Of a DNA stretch of 64,000 bases, positions 22,637-35,004 are shown in pieces. The stretch covers positions 8,150,501 through 8,214,500 of the forward strand of contig JAPFBL010000006.1 in NCBI GenBank assembly GCA_026182355.1, in the 5' to 3' direction. Position numbers and translations under genes: made by a program. The first letter of the stretch is position 1; every line of letters begins with the position of its first letter. The stretch comes from Hermatobates lingyangjiaoensis. Its lineage: Eukaryota > Arthropoda > Insecta > Hemiptera > Hermatobatidae. The notes beneath the pieces were generated by a model. That model was not told where the DNA came from. It ran no database searches and saw only the letters and a program-made list of their open reading frames with translations.

Positions 22637-25295
22637 GATACAAAGCTCAAAGTTAATGAAAATACCATTAATAAATTACAGTGTAAAATATATAAATAAG
22701 CTAGATCTTTAGTCACTTGTCAGATTGTACTAGAACCATGATTCATTCTCCCTGCAATCAACGAATGTATAATAGCACGTTAGAGAGAATAAAGTAATTA
22801 TAGTAATTATTTATAGGTTAGTTAACACGTATACCACTGGATTTGATAATATGTTCACGCAGTAGAACATTAAAATAAATTAAGTTATTAAATTGATTTT
22901 TAATGAGTTTAATAACAGGTTTATATGTTTACGGTGAAAGGATTATTTAAATTTCCTTTCACCGTAAATTACAATAAATATAGTATACATTTCATCTTTA
23001 AAAGTTGAATTGGCTAATTTATAGTTCAATTTATGACTATTTAATAATAAAGATTGTATTTGATATTAGACATTGACCTGAAATACAGGTAAGTTGTGCA
23101 GAGTAATTAAATTGCAAGACGCCGGGATGGGTGCGAAGGACAACTTTGTTGCATCACCAGAGAAGCCAACCAAGTGTAGACAGAGGAAAGTTAGTATAAT
23201 TTGTTTCTCCTATTGGGAAAGCAAACTGTTCAAGAACAAAGAGGCCTTGTTAAGTATTGCTTAATAAATAAACTGAGTTTGTAATGACTCACACTTTGTA
23301 ATTGTAATTGGAAAATAGTTTCCCTTACTAACAATTAGTGTAATATCTTTTTTTCCCATATCTTTTGATTAGATATGAGAAATTTGTCTATCTTTGATTA
23401 CTACATTTGTATACTACAGCTAACTCCTGATAAGAAATCGCCTATTACTTATTAACATGAGTCAATTGATAAGTGAACTTATTAATATGATAATAGGATT
23501 GTTATTGACCCTTGGCATAGTGTTTACTTTAATATAAAGCAATAAAAGAAAAATGCAGCATTTTTATTTCAAATAATTATAACTAACAGATTTATTGTGT
23601 AATCCATCATTTATTTTTTTCACATTATAAAAAAATACGGGACTTTAATTATTGCTCTTTAGTTATTTCACTCGAAAAAAAAGAGTAAATTTAAACCTAC
23701 AATGGAGTATATCCTCAAAGAAAGCATATTTAAACTACAAGGGATGTTTTTGGATACAATATAGGTTTGATTAATTAAACAGTACAATAAGTACTGTTTT
23801 TAATTAACACACACACACACACGCGCGCACAGAAATGATGAAAAACCGTATGTTTCATGCTTACTGTTCTATACTTATAGCGTAGCAAAAGTATTAATTT
23901 TCTAGAAATAAATATTTTTCGATATACCCTTTTTTGAACTTTTAATGAATTCCAATTCCTTCTAAAGTAGAAAAATACTTCGTATATACATCAACTGAAA
24001 ATATTTATAGATTAAAAAGTAATGTCTGTTCTATCTTGGCATTGGATGATAATGTTCTCAGGATATGAAGTCTACCTATTCTGTCTAAGTTATACAACTC
24101 ACATCAAGTAAAAAAATACTCAAAAGATATCCTGGCCACACCTAAAAGGGATTCATGTAGATATATGTAAATATTTTACCTATTTCCATACATTTTGTCT
24201 AACAAACTTTTACAATGTAGAGATTGACTGAAAAGGTCTTCCTTGAACTTTATTAGTTCAAAATAATTTTAAATTACCTTATCACTGTGTTTGATATGCA
24301 TATTTACATTTTGCCTCTATTTTTTTTATAATATAATAAATATATTATATAAGGGGCTTTTGTCATTTTCATATGATTATGGCTTGAGAAATATGTAAAA
24401 TTACATAAATCAATAAAGTATAATCATATGAGTTAAGAAATATGAAGGAAAGAAAAGATAATTATCAAATTCGAAAGACTTATCTGCTAAGAACTCTAAT
24501 TAGAGAAAAGATCTTGCTAATATAGACCATGCTCAATACACAAAGAAGTTTTACTCAATCACCATGGTGAGTATTACCAGTGTAATAGCCTTTATACATA
24601 AAACAAGCAAAATAACCACAAACGGAGAGATTTCTCACGTTAATATTGAAGAAAAAAACAAGATTAATTAACAATGGTTAATTTAAAGAATTGTTTGACA
24701 GGAATACAAAAGAACACCTACAGTGAGTATAAAACAGACAACGCATTGAAAACAGTCTGGGAACGATTACAAATTATACTGCATATAACAATACACTGAG
24801 AAGCACAAGGTAAATGAAAGGATTTTAGGAGATAAAATTATAAGCAATGGAAAAAGTAAAACAAGAATGATTAAGTAACAAGACACTGTGAACAATCCAA
24901 TTGTTAACAGCCTATTTATAGGAAATAATCATCAAATGAAATCCTCTCGACATAAAATACTACTTGTAGAGTATAAATACAATTGTAATAACGGGGCTGT
25001 GAAATCTGCCCAAATCATACATTTGAATGGCTACGACTTCTCATTCGAGGAGATGCACCATGCACCGTATAGCTGGAACACTAGAGAACCATATTGAACG
25101 TTTATGTAAAACCTAACTGATAAGAAACATTCTAATATCCAATACAAAACTAATTAGAAATGAAAGATTAAAAAGTTACAGATATCTCTGTTTAATAAAA
25201 GCACAAGTGGAATATAAGTATTTAAGTCGAAAACACTGATGCAAAAGTATAATATTATTTGGATCTAATGAAGCTTGGGAAAGGTCTTTCAAGTT
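22637..25295. other. no supported gene
   Basis: AT-rich DNA with a hairpin at 22928-22968 and a short AC/GC array at 23808-23829. The stretch 24440-25100 is A-rich on plus, with a 69-codon frame at 24888-25097 that is not recognised. Confidence 0.5.
22928..22968. repeat. perfect 15-bp hairpin, 11-nt loop
   Basis: TTTACGGTGAAAGGA at 22928-22942 pairs with TCCTTTCACCGTAAA at 22954-22968. Role unknown; it may be the remnant of a small foldback. Confidence 0.85.
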
Positions 25296-25330
25296 AATCA
25301 CTGAATCTACGTTGCTTAGATTCAGTGATT
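25296..25330. repeat. perfect 13-bp hairpin, 9-nt loop
   Basis: AATCACTGAATCT at 25296-25308 pairs with AGATTCAGTGATT at 25318-25330. Role unknown. Confidence 0.8.
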
Positions 25331-26080
25331 TTATATATACAAATTTAAGAAACAGTATTACTAACTTACTAAAACTGAGTGATGAATGAATGACTTATGC
25401 TGATTATTGCAAACATATTATATTGTACTGGCAAAACAACGAGAGTATTATTTAGGCAGATCAATAATCTGTAAAAAAGACATGAATCAGCCTAGTACAG
25501 TGAAACTACTATCACAAAAATAACACACATAAATAAGATTACAGAACTCACTACTATATGTTGATGGCCTCGAAGTTAGATGATGGTCGTTTCGAATACA
25601 GGTGAAATGAAATCCAGGAGTGAAAAATTATTTTATGGAGGGCTACAGTTCATAGTTTACATTACGGGGGTGGACGTACAGTTGAGACTGAGTCTCTTCT
25701 ACCGGTCTTTTTCATCCTTGCACAATATTTGAAACCTTACAGCTGCTACTTGCTGTAATTACCTTACAGGTAATTTTCTGATAACAAACAATAATAACAA
25801 TAAAAATAAACAATTTAAGGATCTAAATTTATTATCTTTGAAAAATCGTTGTTGTTAAGAAATATTATCGAATCCGCTGTAATTGAATTTAATATATCAA
25901 ATATTATAAACATTAGTAACGGGCAAGGACTCTTTCTTATTTTACTCTTTTGTTTCCCCAAACAAATGTCCCTCTCTGGACATTTATCCTTTCCTACACT
26001 TTACACCTTATTAAAATAACACTCTTTCCTCCCACTCTACTTAACCTCTCACCAGATAATTCTACATCTAGTGTTTCATT
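25331..26080. other. no supported gene
   Basis: AT-rich DNA with no recognisable feature. Confidence 0.5.
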
Positions 26081-26199
26081 TGGGTTTTTGACTCTGACGA
26101 AGACTGCTTGTTACGGTTGGAAGATATGAGTCTTTTTTTTCTCATTTCATATTGTGGTTTGATCATTGATTGTTATTTCACGTATTTATGTGAAATATT
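26081..26199 (+). mobile_element. family A single arm, copy 2
   Basis: Starts with TGGGTTTTTGACTCTGACGA and carries the core CTGACGA-A-GACTG, TTGTTA, CGGTT-GGAAG, in which the usual GAAA has become GGAAG. It continues through TTGTGGTTTGATCATTGATT and CACGTATTTATGTGAAAT, ending in TA-rich sequence. Only one arm is present, so it is either a solo terminal repeat or a dyad that lost one arm. Confidence 0.65.
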
Positions 26200-26241
26200 A
26201 TATAATTAAATAAAACGGTCCAGCGGACTTTTAAATAAAAA

Positions 26242-26318
26242 CCAATTAAAAAGAAGATAACACACAGATAGATACAGCAATAACTCACTTCTATCTGTGT
26301 GCTATCTTCTTCTTAATT

Positions 26319-26321
<3 letters not shown>
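26242..26321. repeat. foldback of family B-like 3' ends
   Basis: 31-bp arms (26242-26272 and 26291-26321, ACCAATTAAAAAGAAGATA type, few mismatches) around a 19-nt loop containing ATAACTCACTT. Order and words (ACACACAGATAG, then TAACTCAC) match family B truncated just before the hammerhead-like core. A long TA array follows at 26322-26351. Confidence 0.55.
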
Positions 26322-26354
<33 letters not shown>

Positions 26355-26390
26355 TATAAGTGGGCAGCAAATCTTCTTGAAGTCAAATGA

Positions 26391-26864
26391 AATTAAAGTA
26401 TGCAGCAGCTTCTGCATTGACGACCTTTTTGCTGATAGCCTCGATTTTTCTTACTATCATTCGGTGATGCTGAGGCAACTTCCATATATGCTGGGCCAGA
26501 GACATTGAGAAAACCAATATCAAACAATAATGGAACCTGCTCTTTGTTTTCCTCTCACCCGCTGTATCGTTTGTGTTTATATCTGTTAAAATTGTTATGT
26601 TTAATTTTAAAGATTACTTTTCAGTTAATTATATTAACATTCATTAATTAAATAGTAGTGTAACCTGAAGATGACCAAGGTGTGGTCGAAAGCTTCTTTC
26701 AACCCAGTGTTTTTGTGTTTCATTAAAATTGTTTGATATTGGTTTTCTCAATGTCTCTGGCCCAGCATATATGGAAGTTGCCTCAGCATCACCGAATGAT
26801 AGTAAGAAAAATCGAGGCCATCAGCAAAAAGGTCGTCAATGCAGAAGCTGCTGCATACTTTAAT
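26391..26864. mobile_element. PLE dyad, family E, 137-bp arms
   Basis: Arms 26391-26527 and 26728-26864 are inverted copies with one mismatch in 137. TA arrays lie outside both (26322-26351 and 26869-26898). Between the arms lies a 200-bp spacer with a complete hammerhead-like core, CTGAAGA-T-GACC, loop AAGGTGT, GGTC-GAAA at 26665-26691, directed toward the right arm. Each arm, read outward, encodes the start of a PLE-like protein. Core followed by a start codon matches the known order pLTR then ORF in PLEs, so this is read as two PLE 5' ends joined head to head. Confidence 0.7.
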
Positions 26865-26865
26865 T

Positions 26866-26866
<1 letters not shown>
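26751..26866 (+). pseudogene. PLE-like protein N-terminus, truncated at TA array
   Basis: ATG at 26751, 60 bp after the hammerhead-like core, starts MSLAQHIWKLPQHHRM, then VRKIEAISKKVVNAEAA, then AYFNS. It then runs into the TA array as repeated Ile-Tyr. The pattern (L/I)E-x3-KK-x-x then FN matches the arms at 55990 (LEKVCKKHTRL, then LFND) and 57020 (LEKLLRKSVKL, then RFNK), where EGLLP(K/N)Y follows. That alignment supports a PLE N-terminal module upstream of the RT domain, which is absent here. An inverted copy lies in the left arm on the minus strand (ATG near 26502-26504). Confidence 0.55.
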
Positions 26867-26898
<32 letters not shown>

Positions 26899-26902
<4 letters not shown>

Positions 26903-27113
26903 CAAAACACAATATAAAATGGGAAAACAAGACTAAGACCTTTCAACCGTAACAAGCAGTCTTCGTCAGAGTCAAGAACCCAACTGACGAAGATCAGACT
27001 GACAATGATCTGACGAACTCCGCTTGTTACTGTAGAAAGATCTTAGTCTTGTTTTCCCATTTCATATTGTGGTTTGATCATTGATTATTTTTTCACGTGT
27101 TTATGTTAAATCT
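26899..27113. mobile_element. foldback element, family A copy 3
   Basis: Left arm 26899-26983 and right arm 27010-27113, with TA arrays outside both ends. The right arm core is CTGACGA-A, CTCCG, CTTGTTA, CTGTA-GAAA at 27010-27038, so stem II is partly disrupted. The spacer holds further CTGACGA-like words (AACTGACGAAGA, GATCTGACGAAC), which suggests a rearranged or doubled core. Confidence 0.65.
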
Positions 27114-27138
27114 ATATATATATATATATATATATATA

Positions 27139-27262
27139 CATAAACTTTAAAAATATAAAGAACAGTATTAAAAAGTACAAAATATACTCACAATATACAC
27201 AAAACACTCACTTTGAGTATTTTAACTCTTTTAACAGTCGCCTTCAGGAAAGAAAGCAGACG
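27139..27262 (-). mobile_element. single PLE-type terminal repeat, another family
   Basis: Read on minus: TTTCCTGAAGG-C-GACT, loop, AGTT-AAAA (27247 down to about 27215), then ACTCAAAGTGAG, TTTTGTACTTTTTAATACTG and on to the TA array at 27112-27137, which is shared with copy A3. It has the same order as the other hammerhead-like units, but the core is degenerate (GG for GA, AAAA for GAAA). Confidence 0.45.
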
Positions 27263-28024
27263 GTGAGAAGACGTCATATATCTAAACGATTTGTTTTATA
27301 TTCCTCGTAATCTTAGACCATTTTGTTTTTCAACAAACAGGTGTTGCTTTGTGCTACTTTATAAATTGTTTCGAGAATGGTTTGGATGAATATTGAAGTA
27401 CTATTTTATAATTAATTACCGACTAGCATTATTTCTACCTCTATCCACATGAATTATCAACATTTCAGTTTTATTTACCGTTTCTGTATTCAAGTCGACA
27501 AAAAATATTATCATTAACATAATAAATATTGACAACCAGATCATATCCGGAATTGTCTTTATTTTTAATTTTTAGATAATTATGACAATTTATTCTTGTA
27601 CTTTAATAAATCTGTAAGACATAATATTTTTATAATAGTAAATAATTGAATAAGGTTGAAAGTGTTTGTAAAAAATATAATTAAGGAAATGTGGGAAAAA
27701 ATTTACATAACATGTTAAATAAAAGAAACTAGAAATAGAATCAAATTTTGTATCTAATATTTTGCTATTTATGTTTTTATAAATATGCTATTTATTTATG
27801 AACATTTTCTTTTGTTATTATAAATGAACAAATATTAAGATTTGTACGCCTACAAAAATTTTAATGAAAACGTTTATATTGGTTTTTTGTTGATGTCCTA
27901 TAAAAGAAAATATACATATTTATTTCACCTTTTTTTAAAAATAGTGCTTGAGTAATTTCGTAATTTCATGTACTTAACAACGTAATGAAATTAATATTGA
28001 AATAAACATTGCATTTAATTATAG
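27263..28024. other. no supported gene
   Basis: AT-rich DNA with no recognisable feature. Confidence 0.5.
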
Positions 28025-28101
28025 GTCTGTGAAAAAGAGCAATCGAATTGTTCGAAAATTGGCAAATCTCCCAGGAGTCCATACAAAATGGATTCTGCAG
28101 G
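28025..28101 (+). CDS. candidate internal exon (25 codons)
   Basis: An acceptor-like TGCATTTAATTATAG precedes 28025. The segment then reads VCEKEQSNCSKIGKSPRSP and YKMDSAG without a stop, and a donor-like CAGG/GTAATT follows at 28101/28102. It is GC-richer than the flanking introns or intergenic DNA. Two cysteines and a Ser/Lys/Pro-rich run suggest an extracellular or linker segment, but no family is recognised. No companion exons are found nearby, so a chance match to splice signals is quite possible. Confidence 0.25.
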
Positions 28102-31100
28102 GTAATTGACAGGCAAAGGAGAAACTGGAAGCTTATTGATCAGTGCGCTAGATAATTCCAAAGCAATTGAATCCAGCCAAATAGCGTTATTATAGATTAC
28201 AAAACAAAATTCAGAAATTGATGAAATAATATTTTTTAATAGTTTGTTCTAACAGATTCCTTCATTTGTAGAACTTAAAAAACAATTAATGCATTAAATT
28301 AATATATGCAACTGTCATAAATATGGCATTCTCTCCAGTATTCAATTGTCATTCTTACGAACAGCATCTGCATTTGCAATTAAATATTTATTTATAAGTG
28401 TGGTAACGTTTCTGAATGAATGTTGAAATATGTCGAACTAACATTATGTTATATGAATTTTAACATATGAATCCTTGCGGTCATCAAACTTCTTCCCCCT
28501 AGTTTACCAACTAATAGACGTTATTTATGTTTGAGGTAGTTTAGCACATTAATATTATTTTGAATAATAAACTGTACATTTTACACTATTATCAAAAAAA
28601 TTACAAAGGAAAATAGTAACAGCAAATCTCTTCAAAAAAAAAAAACAACAAACAATTCAAATAATTTAAATGCGAAAAATCGATGCTGGTGTCTGAAATC
28701 CTAACATAGTAGATGAATATTAAAACAACTTACATGAAAACTAAAAATTTCTAAATTGAAAGATTTGTATGACTTTTAAAATGGTAAAATATTTAGGGTT
28801 AGCCATAGAATAATATTTTAAGATTAGCATTGTTAAAAGTTTTTTTTCTAAATTTCAAGAATATTTTTCAGTAATACGTTCACTTTTCTTTTCTCTAAGT
28901 ACGGTACACTAATAATTAATTAATTTGAAATCGATGTATTTTTAAACTTACACTGATCTAATCATTTTTTATTTAATTATAAGTAAATAAGTGAACCTGA
29001 AAAAATCGATCTCGAGATAATGACAGATTTACATGCTTTCATGTATTCAAAGTCGTTTTGTGAAGTTTTATGAAAAAAAGTGTGGCAATGTTGAGACTCT
29101 TGAAAAATAAATCCACCAACTATAGAAGACAAACTATTAGTTGTAGACTTGGGCAGTAAAATCTTTAGACCCTACATTTGCGGAAAAAAAAATCAAAATA
29201 TTAAGTCATCAGGAAGAGTTAGAATTATAATTAATTAATTTATTAGACGACTATTAATGTTGAAATTGTGTAATTATGAAACGGAATAACCAGCGAAAAA
29301 ATACAGCGCACTATCCAGAATAGAAATGAATCTAACAGATGGAGATTACAACTTTTTCAAACTTGTATCTACATGGATACCCTTGAGTCAAACAATTCAA
29401 ATCTACAAAATGAATCTATTCTAGTACATTGAAATGAAGTTTTAAATCACATAAACTGAGATATTGATCTCATTTTGAGTTTCAATTTAGAAGGGAACGC
29501 AGTAGTAGACATGTTAGAAAGAGATATACTGGTAAAGTGTGTCAAAACCAAATAATAATAATAACACAAGCTGATAATATTTTGAGAATGCATAATAAAA
29601 GTTTAATAGTTGAAAGTGTCATTCTTTGACTTAAACTGAAAGACTAAGCCGATTAGGTATAAAACTCGGTGCCAAGTAACTAATGTGAGCACCCACAAAT
29701 TTAAGCAACTGTCATAGAAGAGATTTTAAGGATAAATCTAGTATTTAAAGCACTCAAGTAATAGAAGTCCAGTATGATGTCTTCATGTGATAGACATACT
29801 GGTCATAAATGGCCAATGTAACACTATATATACACTACAATATTGTATATGTTCTTAAAAAATTATTTATTCATGAATAAATAAATTATAAACTCTGTAA
29901 TTAATAAATCTCACTTGTACTTAAGCCTCTTGAAGAGGGAGACATTATCTTAAGTGGATTAAAGTTCTTCCACTTCATCTTATCTTTTGCCGTTTAGAGT
30001 GGATTACAAAAGTTAGGTTTCTGTTCTAACTGGTGTCTAGACATTCTTAAGAATGCTAATTCAGATTGATTGAAGATTCAGAGACAGGTTCTCATTCAAA
30101 TTAAAGACGCTTCTTCGTGTATCTCCATGGATCGTCATAATTAGTCATTCATTCAACAATGTAAACTAGCACCAAATATACTATTTATGTATTTTTTAGT
30201 TCTATATACACCTTTTTTTAATTGATCATTTATTTAATGATTTTATTATTTATATTTCATTTATGTTTTATACCCATTTATATGTTATTCCTTACTATAA
30301 ATTATTTATATTTTCACAAACATAATTATAATTAGTCTTTATTTATATTTTTGAATTTTTTTATTTGTTTTCATACTTCCGTCACCTCCTTCCTCAGTGT
30401 TTGGCTAAATTGACAGTCATGAAGCATTACAACTGAAACAATTTTTCAACCATTGCAATAGAAGAAACATTATTACTATTGGTTAAACTTGGGTTAAACA
30501 TTAATCTAAGATTTGGGGCAAGATATTGATCATTTCATTAATTTAAGGTCAGAAACTTCAAAAGTTTCAGTTAGAAGATAATGCTTAGAATTAATATTAA
30601 ATACATAGTAGTTTTCCTGTATTATTGAATGTTCAAGAAAAATGATGAAATACTCTTCCTACATCTTATATAATGAAAGAAGGAATGTTCTGTAAATGCT
30701 CAATTAGTTCCACAATCGACTTCTTCTGGTGTTCAAGTCTTTAACCATCTCCTCCCACATACAATTAGTATTATCATATCAACACATTAGATGTTACATC
30801 TCGTAAAGGAATTATTGCCTGTCATCAAGGCAGTGAGTTTGCATCTAGTTAGACGACTCTGTCATTCATAATTCGTAGCTTATTGAAAGAAGTTCATGAT
30901 TGATTATTAATAATTTAAAATTTTCTATGATCATGAAAACCTAAGGTTTCAGAGTCGTCTTCTTTTGAAAGCCAGAAACTGGCTTTTAAAAAATCGTTAT
31001 TTTTCAAACCATCAGTTTATAGTGTTTCAATTTCTTTATGATTTGCTCTGGATTCAAGTTTCATTGACTAATCTCAGCTTCACAAGAAATTAAAAAAAAA

Positions 31101-34019
31101 AGGTTGTAATTACGAAATATAAAAGAAGTATTAAATATACATATGATCAGCAGTTGAGATGGCTAAGGATTACGCTTAAAGGGTGTTTATGTAAACGATT
31201 GAGATGGAATCACACCGTGGTAACATCCAGAATTTCATAAGTGCAAACTTGTTGCGGCAGCCTTTGTCTGATTGGCATCTGTTCGTTATGATTAACTACC
31301 AACAAGGACCTATTTCAGTGTGAAAACAAAGCCTAAAATAACATTCACGATTTTAAATCTCATATACCATCATTAAATGATCTTTTTTAATGTTTCTAAT
31401 GCATCAGTTTGATTTCCAAACTAAATATTTAATTTTTATAGTGATTTAGTTATTTTATTTTGTATTTAGGGTAACAATGTAGAAAATTAAAACAAAGAGT
31501 CCTCTCTCTTCATGTAGATGTCTCAATAGTTAGATTGGGAGTAAAATAGGTTATCAAAAAATGCTATAAGTAAGATCGTTGAATTCATTAATTGTTTCTT
31601 GTTATAAATTTGGTATTTAAAGAAATGTCAATACCAACGTTATTAAAATTTTGATTAAAGGAACTTATTAAAGGAGTTCAAGGTTTTAGGGGCACCATAA
31701 ATCTATAAAAATTAACACACATATATATAAACATTTAAAATGAATTAAGCTTTTTATTGTGACTTATTCGACAAAAAAATGCGGCAGGAAAGTGTATAAT
31801 ATGTGTTACACATCCCTGGTTTTAAATCTAAAACCACTCAGAAGTAAATGTTACTTAAGTACTGTTTGCAATCATTTATAATTTTTTTAAAAAAAGGACT
31901 TTTTTGTGTACTTCTTTTACTTTTTAAAATCATTCTGTTGACATTTTCTTATCTTCTTCTCACCTTGCTGTTGTATATCCATTAGTACTTATTTTGTTAA
32001 TTTTCATACAATTTTATTCATATTTCTAAAATTTTGTGTATACAAAAAATAGCAGAATATGGATTCATATTAACTAATAAACAGACAAAAATGTTTTTCT
32101 ATTATTGTACATAATGTATGTTTCAAATATCAGTCAAATATCTTTTACTAGGAAACTTCTAAGGGCTCTTTCTATATAGTGAAGGGAAATAGACTTGTAT
32201 TTTTTTTTTAAGAGTGATTACTAACGTTCCAGAACAATCAAAGTATTAGTGTTTTCTAATGTTATTAGATTTTTTCAATAAAGTAAGTCCAAAGTATATT
32301 TTTCAACACTAGTAACTTCATAAAATGTTAGTATTGTTAGGATATCTTATGATAGAATATGGTACAATCAGAACAACTAAGTAGTTACTATTTAATTTAT
32401 ATTTATATCCAATATAAACTAAATCTTTTATTTTTTTATGTTTCTTTATTGTTTTTTTATTTTTATGAAAACTGTACCTTGGTAAATTATTTTCTTCAAA
32501 AATTGAACGTCTAATTTACTGAAGGCATGATATGATCAATGTCCTACCAAAAAAAAAAAAAAAAAGATTAGGCCATATGTGTGGTGACTTTGGGAATACC
32601 AAATGTGATGATTCGGTAATTTCTTTGCTTATATTCTTCATTGCAAAATGACCAAACATTATTATTATCTTTAAGTATTTTTTATCGAAGACAGTTTACT
32701 AAAGTTGATTCAATCAATCGTTGAATCAATTTGATTCTGAGTGATTAATACATGGGAAAGGAATTATTCTCTTTTTTCATGGAATTTCTTGAAATGATTG
32801 CATTATTAATCATAGCTTAGTCGAATAACAGTACTAAGTTTGTTTTATGCTGCAGGTATAATTGAATATATAATCAGAAAGGTGTTCAGGCATTTATTTG
32901 TAGAGATTTGTGTATATCTGGCAAAAAGGTGTACCAATATATGTATATATAGTTTTAGGTATATATGGTATACCTAAAATAATAATAGTAATAGGTATAT
33001 TAGGTATAGTATATATGGTTTCTATATGGTTTCTTATCAAAAAATCATATAGTATAAAGTGACTTGATCGAAACGATTTTTCTATAGCAGGATATGGTTG
33101 AGATAGTAGTTCAATAAAACGACTACGATAATTTTGTTTTCCATAAATCTTAACAAATGTAATTAGTTGTATTAAAACTATTTGACTAATTATGTGACAT
33201 AAATGTTAAAATAATTTGGGGTGGGCTAATGTAACCTTACTGTTTATGCATACGTACAATTATTTCATTTTTAAGTGTGACTGAAATAAAAATTCTAGGA
33301 TTTCCTGGTGAACATATTACATTCTTTCTTGTTTATACATAGTTCGATTTCATACTATTTTAAGGTTAAAAAATGCTCAGCTTATCTGGTGGACATCACT
33401 ACTACATTTAAACCTCAATCACACTTCATCTAAAATTAGTTTTTGGATAACATTTCTTAGTAGTAAATCAACCGTAATATTTTTTCTACCATTTTCCCTG
33501 TTTTTTGTTATATAAATGATGTTCAAGTTGAAGTAAGATGAAAAAAAATATGTATCAGTTCTTTTGTTAGTTCTTACTTACGTCCTTACATTCAGTCCAA
33601 TAATATTACTAAGCCTTGATTATTTTTTTGCTGGCTTCATTCATAACTATGCATTCTAAAAGAAATATTTTTAATTTTTTTTTTTCATTATAAGAACTTT
33701 GCCAGTAGTATAGCTACACTATGTAGTATTCACGCTCTTTAACTGTTGCAGCATTTTTTGTATTTTAATAATTAAATTATTTAATTCGAATTATTATTTA
33801 ATTATTTCTGTTTAATTATTTAATTTTAATTATTTTAATAAGGCTAATTTGGGTATTGTTTTCATTCTCCTTCGGTTACCACATAGGCGATTTACATCAT
33901 TCCATTTGCTTTATCTCAGCATTAAAAACAGTATTGCATATCCAATATATAGATTTAGAGATTTGACCCTATTTACTACCAAAGAATACTAACCAATATA
34001 ACAGTGTTTTTGGTTTTGG
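28102..34019. other. no supported gene
   Basis: Long AT-rich stretch. A 39-codon coding-like frame near 31207-31326 (plus; contains NFISANLLRQPLSDW) is noted but not supported. An A run lies at 32549-32565. No repeats with recognisable relatives are seen. Confidence 0.5.
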
Positions 34020-34440
34020 CTAATGTATTTGAATCATTGGTTTTCCAGTTTAGCCATTCATATGAGACTCAACATCTCTGCATACTTCTGAGAGTTCTAT
34101 TTCAGTTTTTTAAACAAGAGGTCTTCGGGACCTACTTCCTTTCTTCTTTAGACAGGTACAAATACTGTTCCAGCAAGATTTATACCGAGACCTTTCTCCC
34201 AACCATCTTTCACCAATTTGATGAGCATGCTCTATAAGGTCAAGTCACTCCCATCAACCGTCCTCTTCCTATAATTTGCACATCTTTCAGTGCCATAACA
34301 CTGATTATTTAGAGAACCAAGTAGAATATCTAAAACTAATGACGAAAATTGAAGCAAAAGCACCCGTGCTTGAGGACAGCCTTTAGTGGTACAATTTCAT
34401 TTACAATAAAGTAGCTACGATATACTATCAGTAGTTCTTC
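34020..34440 (-). pseudogene. LINE reverse transcriptase relic (R1/I-like)
   Basis: Minus-strand translation shows TKGCPQARVL (34363-34390 region), the decayed form of the RT motif (T-x-GCPQGS-x-L). Later come KLVKDGWEKGLGINLAGT and VFVPV, matching the end of the RT palm (W-C-x-x-x-GL-x-(I/L)-N-x-x-KT-x-x-V-x-F). The catalytic YADD box is not visible, and stops and frameshifts are frequent. The plus-strand frame at 34004-34237 is only its antisense shadow. The related tail piece at 34540-34980 lies upstream of it on the same strand, so the two are not in the order of a single intact copy. Confidence 0.7.
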
Positions 34441-34488
34441 TTGCTTTTGATTATTGCAATACACTCTGGAGTTTCTAAGAAAACTAAT

Positions 34489-34519
34489 ATATATTATTAT
34501 TATTATTATTATTATTATT
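34489..34519. repeat. (ATT)n microsatellite
   Basis: About nine ATT units between the two LINE relics; possibly the 3' tail of the LINE piece at 34540-34980. Confidence 0.9.
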
Positions 34520-34539
34520 CCGAATGTGGTATAGCACTG

Positions 34540-34980
34540 CGGCCTAAAAACTATTGCACTTCTCCCCTTCTGTACTAAAGTCCCCCGTTTGCTTCAGCGC
34601 CCCCAAGAAGCACAGCACTTCTGCTGCGTCCAACGGTAAAATTTCTTCTATAGTTTCGTTGAGTGTCCCAAAACATCTAGGTACTTCTGTCACTCAAAGT
34701 GCTTAGACAATCAGTCAGCAGGTTCAACGACGTCTCTTCCTCTTCCTTTCCCGATCTGCATAAACCAGCATTGATAATTCACATTCTTCGCAGATTGCCA
34801 TTAAGTTCGCACTACCCCGTTAGAAATCCAGATAAACTCATTATATTATTCCTACTTCTTTCCATACAATACAAGATTTGCCTGTTATCAAACTTATTGA
34901 GAAGTATGTCTGATTGTCTGTGTCCTTGAAGAGAATCCCAGTATTGATTCCTGTTTTGCCTGTCCTCTTTCCTAAGGAGT
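34540..34980 (-). pseudogene. LINE C-terminal tail relic (R1/I-like)
   Basis: Minus-strand translation gives SLSGFLTG, a stop, CELNGNLRRM, then INAGLCRSGKEEEETSLNLL and TDCLSTLSD. This is the tail after the RNase H domain in R1/I-type LINEs, in which LTGHC..L..HL..(M/I) is followed by a C-x-x-C, EEE-T-x-x-H-(L/I)-L-x-x-CP motif, eroded here. In-frame stops and lost His and Cys residues show a dead copy. The DNA is GC-richer than its surroundings, including the (ATT)n array beyond its 3' end. The plus-strand frame at 34699-34929 is its shadow. Confidence 0.7.
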
Positions 34981-35004
34981 TTTTTTATAGTGTGTTCTCA
35001 TATA

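Noticed and set aside
26317..26508. Plus-strand frame CSSFCIDDLFADSLDF
   Set aside because: Antisense of the inverted PLE N-terminal module; the other strand has the start codon, correct order after the core, and module similarity.
26899..27113. CRISPR array or Rho-independent terminator
   Set aside because: Repeats are inverted pairs beside TA arrays in a eukaryotic context, not spaced direct repeats; T-run hairpin terminators do not apply.
34004..34929. Plus-strand frames at 34004-34237 and 34699-34929
   Set aside because: Antisense to LINE RT and LINE tail relics read clearly on the minus strand.
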